From Diospyros lotus (taxonomy: Eukaryota > Streptophyta > Magnoliopsida > Ericales > Ebenaceae): a stretch of DNA of 64,000 nt. The notes beneath the pieces were generated by a model, which had not been told where the DNA came from, did not search any database, and saw nothing but the letters and a program-made list of their open reading frames with translations. A program made the translations under genes and the position numbers. Below, in pieces: positions 36,502 to 47,245 of this stretch; within the stretch, counting starts at the first letter, position 1, and every line of letters starts with the position of its first letter. The stretch is taken from NCBI RefSeq assembly GCF_014633365.1, contig NC_068352.1, positions 22,725,310-22,789,309 on the forward strand, given 5' to 3'.

Positions 36502-37338
36502 ATGAAGATCATAATGCTTCCATAGCTAGCCCATGGCCATGTAAACCCTTTCCTAGAATTAGGGCCGGCCAAGGCATAGGCCACTAAGGCCTATGTCTAG
36601 GTCCCCAAAAGTTTGGGGCTCCCAAGAAAATACATCCCTTTCCAGAGTAAAATACAGTCTCAAAAAATATACCCCAAAAGTAAAATACAGCAGTCAAATT
36701 TGCGGCTCTCAAAAAAAATACAACCCCCAGAAAATATACCCCTAAAGTAAAATACAGCAGCCAAATTTGAGGCCCCCAAAAAATATACCCTCTCAAAAGT
36801 AAAATACAGCAGCCAAAATTTGGGGCCCCAAAAAAATACAGCCCCCTACTCGAAAGTAAAATATAGCAATCAAAATTTGGGACCCCAAAAAAATACAGTC
36901 CCCCAAAGTAAAATACAGCAACCAAAATTTGAGCCCCCAAAAAATACAACCCCCCACACATTCAGAGTAAAATACAGCAATAATTTGAGATAACAAACCA
37001 CCTCCCCTAAAAAAAAAAAAAAAAATTAGGGACCTCCAAAAAATACAGCGCCCTCACCCTCCCAAAAAAAAATTATTTTTGCCTATGGCCCCACCGGGCC
37101 TTGGGCCGGCCCTGCCTAGAATTGGCCAAGAAACTCGTAGACAGAAGCTTCCACGTCTACTTCTGCTCAACAGCCGTCAATCTAAGCTCCATCAATGGCA
37201 AAATCACTAGCACCTACTCCAAATCCATCCAGTCGGTGGAGCTCGCCCTTTCATCATCGCCTGAGCTGCCGTCGCACTGCCACACCACCAACGGGCTCCC
37301 GTCTCCTCATGTCCGCCCTCAAAATCGCCTTCGAGTAG
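36502..37338 (+). pseudogene. UDP-glycosyltransferase N-terminal fragment, captured and broken
   Basis: With the hAT MITE (36560-37114) and one target copy removed, the frame reads M-K-I-I-M-L-P-stop-L-A-H-G-H-V-N-P-F-L-E-L-A-K-K-L, then F-H-V-Y-F-C-S-T-A-V-N-L-S-S-I. This is the N-terminus of a plant family 1 UGT, closest by eye to the UGT91/UGT94 sugar-on-sugar transferases. The HGH catalytic-His region is present. Lesions: TAG at 36523-36525 where the family has Trp, the MITE insertion, a probable 1-base loss near 37305 (L-M-S-A-L-K-I-A-F-E is in the next frame), and an abrupt end after about 95 codons. It lies in a Helitron, so capture is likely. Confidence 0.85.
36560..37114. mobile_element. 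hAT MITE with internal tandem repeats, splits the UGT fragment
   Basis: Left end TAGGGCCGGCCAAGGC and reversed right end CAGGGCCGGCCCAAGGC. Perfect 8-bp duplication cctagaat at 36552-36559 and 37115-37122. The interior is about eight irregular units of ~55-65 bp built on agtaaaatacagcagcc and ccccaaaaaaata. No coding capacity. Confidence 0.93.
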
Positions 37339-38180
37339 GCTAGGCCTTCTCCTCCATCTGCTTCCACACTCTCTCTCTCAAACCCACCACTCTCTCTCTC
37401 AAATTGTCGCCTCTCCTCGCCCCACCATCGTTGCGAGCACCCCCGTCATCCCCCCTCCCACCGCCATCGCACCAGCTGTCGATGGCGTGGGTGAATGGGT
37501 TTGTGAGAGAGAGGGAGAGAGAGAAAGAGACAGTGAGGGAGGCCGATGGGTCCGTGGGTGGGTCTGTGTGTGTATATGCATATGTGTGTTGACATGTGAG
37601 AAAGAGAATGAGAGAAGGGGAGAGAGAGATTGATGGTTTTTTGGGAGGAAAAATATGTTGAATATTTGATCTCAACCATTAACAAACATTCAAAAATCAT
37701 CTCTGCTATAAAATTAAGACGCATCTCTGATATATTTTAAATATTATTTTTTCTATTTTATTATATAGATATATATACAAATGATATCAGATATCTTAAA
37801 AGTAAGATTAGAATTGCCTAACAATATCTATTATATAATATAGAAATAAAATAACCCATTTGCTTTACAAAGCATTATTAGATTCTTAACTGACTTAATT
37901 AAATTTGGATCACCACCTCACAACAGAGTAAGAGTAATTAACTTTATGATTAGGCCAAACTCACTATCTTCATTTATGGTTATTACTTAACCAAAAAATA
38001 AAAAATGTTCATTTAAGAGGAATCATAAAATAAAAACTAAAGTTGCAATCACCGTACACGCCGCTTTTAAAAGGGAGTCTTTATTTGATATAACATCTTT
38101 TTTCACTCCTCTGTGCAAATTACGACCACCCAATGGCATTTCTACTGTTCATTTGTGAATCTGTGTTCATGCAAAATCAG

Positions 38181-38756
38181 GTTGCCGACAAGAAAGGCGC
38201 CAAAAAATGGAAGAGGGTTGAATTGAAGCTGGAAGACCACGTCAAGATGCCTCGTTTTCCGGCCGGAATGTCGCCGGAGTTCTATGACGGCTGCTTCGAC
38301 GACTACTTGTCGACGATATCCTTGGAGCAGATTCCACCAAACCGACCGTTATGGGAAGTTCATACCATCAAGTACGCCACGAGCAACGCCGCCGGGAACT
38401 GGGTGTTCAAGCTTCACCATTCGCTCGGCGATGGCTATTCTCTGATGGGAGCTCTTCTCTCTTGCTAGCAGAGAGCTGACAATCCGTCTCTTCCTTTAAC
38501 TTTCCCTTCTATTCGATCGAATTCAAAGCAAAAAGATGGGAAGATCAGAAGCGTCTTCAAAGTTGTGCCTCGAGCTTTATCTAAGCTTGCCAATACTGTG
38601 CTGGATTTAGGGTTCGGTTTGATGAAGAGTAATTTTGTTGAAGATGGCCGGACCCCAATCCGATCAGGTGAAGATGTTCAGTTCCGGCCGATCACAGTAA
38701 CTACTTTAACGTTTTCTCTTGATCAGATCAAACAAATCAAAGCCAAGCTTGGAGTG
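38181..38756 (+). CDS. WSD1-like: WSD copy 2 exon 2 (192 codons), in-frame TAG
   Basis: V-A-D-K-K-G after aaatcag, to K-A-K-L-G-V before gtaag. H-H-S-L-G-D-G is intact. TAG at 38466-38468 lies 11 codons past the motif; the sequence stays in frame after it. Confidence 0.87.
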
Positions 38757-39071
38757 GTAAGAACTAATGTTGTTTACTCTTATAGTAATGTAAATTATAT
38801 CTACCTATGCTACACTTAGCAAAATAATAATAATAATAATAATATTCTATAAGTTCTTATATAAATATTTTATAGTAAATAACAATTAACATCCTTAGCA
38901 AATTTCAAAAAAAAAAAAAAAAAACCGATATAATATTTCTTTAATTAAAAATTAATTTGATGGGCTGAAAATTGGTGGCCGCTAACCAGCATATATAATA
39001 GTCATAAACTTCTCTAATATTCACTTTTCTTATAAAAATTCTGCGAAACTAACTGTTCAATCAATTGACAG

Positions 39072-39434
39072 ACAATAAACGATGAGATAGTGGGAGCAGT
39101 ATTCCTAGGAACTCGACTGTACATGCAAGCAGAAAGTCAGGAGCAAGGGAACGCTGCCTCCACGGCGCTGGTGGTGCTCAACACCAGGGCTGTTGGTGTG
39201 AGTTACAACTACAAGACGGTGAGCGAGATGGTGAAGCCGAACGCTGAGACGCCATGGGGCAACCACTGCACCTTCTTACAGGTCGCCATTCCAAAGCTGA
39301 GTTCCTTGGAGATATCCAACCCCACCAGCTGTGTCATCAAAACTCATCGCATTATCAAGAGGAAGAGGAACTCCGCCACCATTTTCATCACTGCTTGGCT
39401 ATTGGAGAAGCTAAGAAAATTCAGGGGCCCAGAG
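39072..39434 (+). CDS. WSD1-like: WSD copy 2 exon 3 (121 codons), open
   Basis: T-I-N-D-E-I-V-G-A-V-F-L-G-T-R to F-R-G-P-E before gtatgt. It has no counterpart of the 7-bp duplication seen in copy 1 and shows the ancestral frame. Confidence 0.87.
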
Positions 39435-41306
39435 GTATGTCCTCTTCACCCTTCCTTCCTAGATCGCATTCGCATGACAAGCTCGTAATTATTTTCTTAA
39501 AATCAAATTTCCCATTAATTTTTTGTTACTAGGAGCATTTGCTTTTAAGAAAAAACTGGATCTATGATTCAAACTTAAAATCACACACGTCGTGAAGTTT
39601 TGTGATTGCGTGTAGAGTAATAATATTTTTTTTTATTATTTTTAAAAGTAAAAGTATATATGAAGATACTTTTTAAATATTATATTTGAGATAATTAAAT
39701 AATTAAAATATAAATCATCTTCTGTGTTTGGATATTTTATTATATATCTCTAAATCATTTAATATGTGTCTCCAATAATAATAATAACTATATATAATAA
39801 AGAAAATTGATAAATCTATCCTATTTATCTGTGTCATTAATTGTATTTTTAGTGATAATTTATTATTATTAGAATCACATGTTAAATAATATAAAGAAAC
39901 ATGATATTATATTTAGAGTCACTTATTACTTTTGTATACAATTTTAATTCAATTCAATTATTTTTATTGTGATTTACTTCACTCTTTTTTAAGAATATAA
40001 TTTAAATCACTTGGATCTTCACAAATACGGGTACGGGCACACTTTTAACGCAGACACATTCAAGATTTTGCGGCGGGCAGCATGGGGGAACATGCTTTTG
40101 ATTTTCGGTGGACTAGTATAAATTGTCGGGCAATGTTAATTAAAAATATATATATATATTTTAAATAAGATGTATTTTTTTAGTTTATTATTTCTTTAAA
40201 ATAATTTTATCAATTAATAAAATATTTTAAAATACGATATATTTATCACTAATTAATCAGATTGTTTCAAGGCTAAAAATAATATGTCTTAAATGAATCT
40301 TATATAAAAAGAAAAAACATTTTTAATGAAAAAAATAAAAGTTTAAATATTAAATTCCAAATTTTTTATTTATATTATTTAGTGTCAAATTTGTATTTTG
40401 CTTCTTTTTAGCAATTAAGTAATAAAAATATATTAAATTTAAATTACAAAGATATAAAACTAAACCTAATCCCAGTGGTATTCAATTTAAAAGGCAACTT
40501 ATGTATTTTATGTCTCTCAATGGTCTAACTCAGAATTTAAATTTAACCTGTTTAAATCAGTTTGATATTAAATGTAGATCTGATTACCCAAACTTGAATT
40601 TGGATCTAATTACATACAGCATAAATGAGCTAGATTAGATAATAAATTAAATAAATAATATTTAGTATATTTCGTATTTTTAATATTATATATTAAATTT
40701 TTTATAGTATCTATTTGATCGATTATCTATATTTAAATCATTTATGTATATGTAATTGAATTCATATTTGACTTTGGGTATCGGATTCATGTTTAATATT
40801 AGATTTATACCCTATTATATGAATTTTATCTGGGTTCAAAGTCGATCCATTGATAGATATAAGATAGACAAAATTGCCTATAAAATTAACATCTCTAAAT
40901 TTAGGTTTAATTTGATGTCTTATAACTTAAACTTCACATGTTTTCATTAGTTAATTGTGAAAAAAATAAAATAATATGGTAAAAATGAGACCTAAATAAT
41001 GCAAATTTTTGTACAAAGTAAAAAAATTGTTCAGCCCTAAATTTTTAAAAATTAGACAAATTTGATACCCATCATAAGTCAATTGGTAATTTAACTGACG
41101 GATTGGAGACTAACAACAATCAGTGTCTAATGATAGCAAATATTAAATTGACATGATTTTGAAAATTTATATACTCAACTGATAACAAGAAAATAGGAAA
41201 GAATAATTATTAAATTTGATATTCATCAGGTATAATATATAGGTACCAAATTGCCTTTTTAAGCTTAATATCATATTTGAATCCTTAACCAAATACAGCC
41301 ATACGG

Positions 41307-41444
41307 GTAGCAGCTCAATATATGTACAAAATGATGAAAAATTCTAGCATGGCAATGTCCAATTTGATTGGACCGATTGAACAAATGGCGCTCGATGATC
41401 ACCCCATTAAAGGATTATACTTCACTTTGGTCGGCAGTCCAGAG
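41307..41444 (+). CDS. WSD1-like: WSD copy 2 exon 4 (46 codons), acceptor lost
   Basis: V-A-A-Q-Y-M-Y-K-M-M-K-N-S-S-M to L-V-G-S-P-E before gtacac. The two bases before the exon are GG; copy 1 has AG there. Confidence 0.8.
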
Positions 41445-41594
41445 GTACACACTCCCCACTCTCCACTCTTTTATAGTTCAAAATACAACATGTTCGCACG
41501 GACATAGCATAGTGATAAAGCACTTAAAATTTTATATAAAGTATTGGAGTTTGAATTAGCGCGATAATTTAAAAGGCAGAATTATTATTGTAAG

Positions 41595-42164
41595 CAGCGC
41601 AGATCCTGAATTGTTTAGGGCTCAGGGCAAAAATAAAAATTAGGCCCCTATATATATTTAAATTTAGTGATAAATTCACTCTTATTTTTCAATTAAAATT
41701 TTTCTTGTCTAAATTAATTAAAAATTTAACATTCAAACCAAATAAATTGTCTCGATTCAAACTTCAATATATTAAAATTTAGAAATATTTTAGACTTTCA
41801 GCAGACTTAAACTTCAATATATTAAATTTTAATATATTATTCAGGACCCCAAAACACTAAATGGACTTCAAGTCTGTTGGCCTTCAGCGGACTTGAGTGT
41901 TGGGCGGACTTTGAAGTCCACCTTCAAGTCCGCTGAAGGCGAACTTCAAGCCAGCACTAAGCAAACTTCATGTCCGCTGGCTTTCAGCGGACTTGAAGTT
42001 CGCCCGATATGGTTGGGTGTTCAGGGTTTTTTTTTAAAAAAAAATATTAAATTAATTAATAATTATAATAATATAATATAATATTAACTAAAATCATTTT
42101 GGGCCCCCCTGAATAATGGGCCCAGGGCGATTGCACTGATCGCCCTGGCTCAGGGCTGGGCCTG
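41595..42164. mobile_element. hAT-like element in intron 4 of copy 2
   Basis: Begins cagcgcagatcc and ends ctgggcctg. The flanks attgtaag (41587-41594) and gttgtaag (42165-42172) form an 8-bp duplication with one mismatch. Inside is a perfect 17-bp hairpin (41880-41896 with 41924-41940, arm gccttcagcggacttga) plus a third partial copy near 41980. Confidence 0.7.
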
Positions 42165-42434
42165 GTTGTAAGGCAGCATTTAATTGGAAGACAGTAGTAA
42201 GACTAGAAGGCAAATCTCAAATGAATTATGTCAGATATCCAACTTTGAATATGTATAGACTATGATCGCATCTGAATTTATCTGATGGGTGTAGCAGAGA
42301 AAAAGTTCACCTACTTCTGAGCTTTAGTTTGACAAAACTCAAATACCTCACGTTAACCAAAAAAAATATATATATATATAATGTATTTGATATATAATTA
42401 AAGTTACTAACACATGACTGATTCTGATTTGCAG

Positions 42435-42572
42435 GCGATTGCAGTAACAATGATGAGTTATGTTGGGAAGCTAAGGGTGGCCATGCGCATGGAGAAGGGT
42501 TTCATGGATCCCCACAAGTTCAGTTGTTGCATTGAGAAAGCCTTTCATATGATACTTAAAGCTTCCAATTAG
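42435..42572 (+). CDS. WSD1-like: WSD copy 2 exon 5 (45 codons and stop)
   Basis: A-I-A-V-T-M-M-S-Y-V-G-K-L-R-V-A-M-R-M-E-K-G-F after ttgcag, to I-L-K-A-S-N-stop. Confidence 0.88.
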   Translation, partial: AIAVTMMSYVGKLRVAMRMEKGFMDPHKFSCCIEKAFHMILKASN

Positions 42573-42830
42573 TTCATTCATATATAATTAACCACTATTA
42601 AATTACAGCTTATCACAAAAATTAAAGATTATGGAAATCCAACCTCCAAACACACACGATGCAATACATCAAGGTGGATTACGATATGGAGTTTAGTTGA
42701 AGTTACTATAAATTAAGTTAATTATTATCTTGATCATGGTGTTATGTTATTCACGTCAGGCAATAGTATGTTGCCCGATGCAAACTTGCGTTAGGAGGGT
42801 TGGTTGTGTGGATTCATTTGTGACATATTT

Positions 42831-43240
42831 CACTACTAGAATTTCAAATTTTAGCGACGGACTTTTTCTATCACTAAAGTCATCGTCGCTATTTTTTTTG
42901 TGATGGGTCCGTCACTAATTTAGAGACGGATCAGGGACAGAAATTTTCTGTTGCTAAATGTATTTTTTTAAAATTTAGAGATAAAAAAATTTCTATCACT
43001 ATTTTTTTTAAAAAAATTATAAAAATAAAAATTTATTTTAGCGACGGAATATTCAATCGCTATTTTTTAAATTTTTTTATAAAATATGTTTTTTTATTTT
43101 TTACTTTTTAATATAAAATAAAAAATTAAAAAATTATTTAGCGATCGAAATATCTGTCGCTAAATCACATAAAAAATTAAAAATAATTAAAAAATAAAAA
43201 AATATTTTCACTGCATTAAAAAAAGAACACTACAATCCTA
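42831..43240 (+). mobile_element. CACTA element, left end only
   Basis: CACTACTAGAATTTC at 42831 followed by tagcgacgga subterminal motifs in both directions (42853, 43040, 43141). No matching right end is in the window. Confidence 0.65.
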
Positions 43241-44256
43241 ACAAACATAAAATTATTAAAAAAAAGATAATTAATTAATATTAAAAATTAATACTTAAAT
43301 ATTTAAACTTTAATATAACCAAAAAAAAGAATAAAACTACATTCCTAACAAACATTTCTAATAATCTACTGAAAACAAACAAAACATATAAATAAACAAA
43401 ATAACACAAAAAAAAAAAGAAAGATACATAAAAAATATATGAGCAGCAAACAATGCAATAAATATTTTTTAATAAAATAACATAAAATAAAAAAAAACAT
43501 ATAAAAGAAAGAAAGGAACATTTCTAATAATTCACTAGAAAGACAAAGTTGCAAGCAAGCAAAAAGAAAGAAAAAAAACTAAAAAAAAGTTAAACAAAAA
43601 AAATAAACTAATACTGAAAACACTACAAATTTACTAAATTTAACATAAGTAACAAACAAATTTTAAAAATAAAAAGAAATAATTTAACTACAGCGAGAGA
43701 ACCTCGGCAAAGGAGAGGGCAAGGGGCTGCAAACGAAATATGCGGGCTAGGCAGCGAGCCACAAGCGAGAACGAGCAAGTGAGAGACGAGGGCGAGCCAC
43801 GAGTGAGAGCGAGCAACCAAGAGGCGAGGGCGAGGTAGCAAGGCAGCGATTTCGAGCGAAGGCCAGGGCAAGATACGAGAGCGAGGGCAAGAGGCGAGGG
43901 CGAGAGTAGAGATGGCAAATAGGCGGATCGGGCCAGGCTAGGCCGGCCCGCCTCTCGCTTGGCCCACCCATTTGGTGGGCCGGGCTGAATTTGGCCGGAG
44001 AGAGAAGCGGGCCGGCCTAGGCCAGATTTCCACCAAGGTGATCAAGGAAAAGTTGGGAAATAAGGAGGAGCAAGCAAGATCTTCTTCAAAGAAATCTCAA
44101 TGTGAGTTTTCCTTACCCACAAACTCTTATTTTGTGACTTTTTCATGTTGTATGAGAAATTAGTTTTGAAAATGTACTGTATTTTGGCATTTAATTTGTG
44201 TCTGGGATCATATATGACAATTCCATTTTGCTCTTCGTGGCTTAAGCCTAATGTGA
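43241..44256. other. mixed repeat debris, no gene
   Basis: A-rich to 43680, then an irregular gcgag(g/c)cgag patch (43690-43905), then a possible hAT end TAGAGATGGCAAAT at 43907 with GGCC-rich subterminal sequence to 44030. Confidence 0.45.
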
Positions 44257-46785
44257 TGTAATACCCCATGTTCGTATGAGGATGTCACGTAATTTCGATA
44301 AGTTTAAAATATCGAAAAAATTGGCTTGATAGCAGTTATAAGTACCGAATCGGTTGTAGGGAGTGCCTCAAGGTGAAATTGTCTAAGGAAAATGATATGC
44401 TTTCGATGAGCGTTCCAAGATAGGATTTATGGTATCGAAAGAAATCGGATTGGGAACAGTTTTCGGTACAGCTAAAATACAGTTGCCATTTAGGCTGTAA
44501 AATCGAATCATGGTAGGAGACTCCCAAAAAATCAACAGAACCCTAGGGGGCTCTGGTTTTGCGTAATGAGCAACCCTGCAGTTGTTTTGGGATAAAACAA
44601 CAGCTCGATAAGGACACTGGGGCGAAATCGTCCTTTTTAACTAGGCTTCAAGTTATTAATTTTGTGTTTTCGGTATCGTAATGTCAATTAATTCAGTGTT
44701 TGAGGATATTATTGTAATTAGATAATTATTCTAATGAATTTAAGATAAAATTTGGGGTTAATGCATAATTTTTATATATATTAAATGTAATATACAATAT
44801 ATAGTATATACACATATATATATGGCTGTGCGCGTGTGCGTGTGAGGCCATCTCTTGGCCGAGATTTTGCTGCAAATTGGAAGAGAATGTCAGCGAGATT
44901 TGAGGGATTAGAGTAAGATTTGTGATTAAATGATGTGCGTGGGGGGCAAGCTTATAACAGTGATATATATATATTTATACGAATGAAGTGGTGGCCAAGG
45001 CGCTGTGGCTATAAATTGGAATTCATTTTGCCGATTAAGAGCAGCAAGCAAGTGGGAGATTGAGAGAGAGAGATGGAAAAGGTTCGGGGAGGCGCAAGGA
45101 AGCAGCGAGAGCGGCCAAAGCTAGCCGCAAGAGGCAAACAGCAACCATGGCCGCAAGCCGCGGCCAGGGTAGCTCAAGCTTGAAGCTCTCAAGCAATTGG
45201 TTGGCGAACGGAGGGAAGCCAACACTCGAAGCAGCTGCATCAAGGTTCGTTGGTGCCTGAGGTAGCTCGGGAAGCGACTAGAAGAAGAAAAGCTACGGCC
45301 ATGGCAGCCATGGCCGCGTGCTCCAGCAAGCCGTCGCGACGCAGGGAGGCTGTGCGGGCGGAGGCTATGGGGTCCGGTGATGGCGAGGCTAGCCGAGGCA
45401 GCGGCTGAGGCAGTTGCAGGCAGGCGCTGGAGGAAGAAACAAAGGAAGAAGAAGGAGGAGGGAGGAAGAAGAAAAGGAAAAGAAAAGAAAGAAAAAGAAA
45501 AAGAAAGAAAAAATGGAGAAAAAAATAGAAAAATGCTAGAAAAATCATGAAAGAATAGGATTTAGGGATTTAGTAATTTTTCGGAGATTTTGGCAAGAAA
45601 AATGGTTCGAACACGCGTTTCGAGAATCTAGCACGCATACCGAAAAAGCTCGAGATGCTAAGTTAAGGTGAGTAAAATTTCCTAGAACATTTTAGAAATT
45701 CAGAAATATTATTTTATGAATTTTCATAATGAAATATTTGAGAAAATATTTTAGAAATATTTAGTTTGGATTTATTGAGGGAAAATAGGAAGAAATAGAG
45801 AGAAAATTAAAGAAAATGCAAGAAATTATGGAAAAATAGGTTTTAATGTGTATTTAAATAATTATGGTGATTAGGATGTTTTGAGGTCTAAGTTGAAGTG
45901 ACTTGTGCAAATTTTGAGGTTGGCACGCAAATTGAGGCGATGTATGAGACAAGGCACGGATATCGAGGTAGCCCGATAAGCTTGAGAAGGTAAGTGGTAG
46001 TCCCCAATTAAAGTTAGTTTTATGGAAAATGTTTGGTTTGTAAGTGGTTTATGTTCCTCGAAAATGTTTTCATCATATTGACATGCCCTGATATGTATCC
46101 ATCACGTAGACTACATACATGACATGACTATGAAATGTATGAATACACGTTGATATCATTGATCACTCGCATTTGAGGCCGTAGGGAGTACGAACTGGCA
46201 CCGCTACTTTACCAGAGTGCATCCATACACCTCGGTTTCGAAAGAATTGGCCGCAAAAATGGCAGGTAGCATGAGGGGTGCAGTTGACACCTACGAGGAA
46301 AGACATTGCATTCATGCACGAAATATGTTTTCTGTACCCTTACTTAAATGATTCATCATCTAACTTGGGCTTTGCCCTTGGAATATTCAAATGTTCCAGG
46401 TGGAGATTGTAGCAGATACAAGAATAAATGAGGCATGAAATGGCACTTAGCAGAGTGCATGAAGAGTGAAATGTATGTTATGTAGCCCATGTATTTAAAT
46501 TCTACTATTTTGAATTCTGAATGTTTTGAGAAATGTTGATGTATATCCTTGTGGTTAATAAAGATGTAAGAATTGATTTATGATCAATGTTAAGATATCA
46601 GGTTTCGATCTTTACTTCTGCATTTGATGTGTATAATGATTCTCTTTCGAGATAAAATGTATGAAAATTCTAGGACGAATTCGAGGAATGGTGTGGTCTA
46701 GCTTTAATGTTTGAAATAAAAAAAAAAAATTATTGTCTCGGAATTGTCCCAAGTTATAACGTGCCCGGGAAAACGGGGCGTTACA
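44257..46785 (+). mobile_element. LTR-like family E copy, sense strand
   Basis: The 2529-bp unit begins TGTAATACCCC and ends GGGGCGTTACA. The flanks tgtga (44252-44256) and tgaga (46786-46790) differ at one base. It carries the hairpin and TTCCAGGT block (46367-46401) and a purine-rich stretch at 45280-45500 that mirrors 57000-57360 on the other strand. No protein domain. Probably a solo LTR. Confidence 0.65.
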
Positions 46786-47238
46786 TGAGACAATGACACA
46801 GTGAAGTAGAACTTTACATTTTCTTTTATACACGTATTTTATATAAAGTTCTATTTTTGAGAGTTTCTTACGTAAAAGACTCATCTTCTAACTTGGATTC
46901 ATCTCTTAGAATATTGAAACATTCTAAGCGAGCCAAGTTGTTTGAAGCAGAATGAAGACCTTAAAGTGTAGGTTTTGGAAGTTTCACTATTTTTTTGTGG
47001 CATGTCATGTTTAGTAGATATTATACATGTCTTTATGTGACTTATTAGAAGGATGTACAGGCTTTATTTAAGTGATATCAAGTGTATTAAACATGTCAAA
47101 CTCATTATACGAATTCGATTCTCATTTAAAGCATGTTATTTTATTTTAATAAAAATAGACAACTTTAACTTTCATATCTTAAGTTGCAGTGACTTAGAAA
47201 TTTATTTGAAGGATTTTTTAAGGACAAAAATATGGATT
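46786..47238. other. fragment resembling family E
   Basis: catcttctaacttgg followed by ttagaatattgaaacattct (46880-46925) resembles the hairpin region of the preceding element, so that element may have inserted into an older family member. No gene. Confidence 0.4.
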
Positions 47239-47245
47239 TAGTAGC

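Larger units (their letters stand above)
34647..37769 (-). mobile_element. Helitron A in WSD intron 1, carrying a UGT fragment
   Basis: On the minus strand the 5' end is TCTATATAATAAAATAG after an A (37769-37768) and the 3' end is CTAG followed by T (34650-34647). The last ~200 bp before the 3' end match the 3' end of the Helitron at 49560-59144 (shared gaacattataaa, tatgtttgtttatta and taatattattta), and the first ~20 bp and the aatggttgagatcaa block match its 5' end. The 3' hairpin is weak here. The total is 3123 bp, of which 555 bp is a nested hAT MITE. It carries a GC-rich patch at 35010-35110, a UGT exon fragment and a CT/GA tract. No Rep/helicase. Confidence 0.78.
34347..42572 (+). pseudogene. 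WSD1-like: WSD1-like wax ester synthase/diacylglycerol acyltransferase, copy 2, nonsense and splice lesions
   Basis: Exons: 34347-34517, 38181-38756, 39072-39434, 41307-41444, 42435-42572, all phase 0. It is the tandem paralogue of copy 1, same strand, about 10.9 kb downstream, with intact HHSLGDG at residues 136-142 and an expected length of 461. Codon 153 is TAG (38466-38468) where copy 1 has TTC (Phe), giving a peptide of about 152 residues that keeps the catalytic motif but loses the rest. Exon 4 follows GG (41305-41306) instead of AG; nearby AGs would all shift the frame. Intron 1 is expanded to 3.66 kb by a Helitron, and intron 4 holds an hAT-like element. An ATG at 34341 is also in frame; 34347 is chosen by alignment. 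Confidence 0.86.

Noticed and set aside
38440..38475. The TAG in copy 2 exon 2 read as a splice acceptor (tgctag or tagcag)
   Set aside because: Sequence on both sides is in frame and aligns with copy 1 without a gap, and no donor upstream would keep the HHxxxDG exon intact.
45060..45548. Frames in the purine-rich, GC-rich part of a family E copy
   Set aside because: The same composition appears on the opposite strand of the sister element with frames not kept, so it is an LTR leader rather than a gene.
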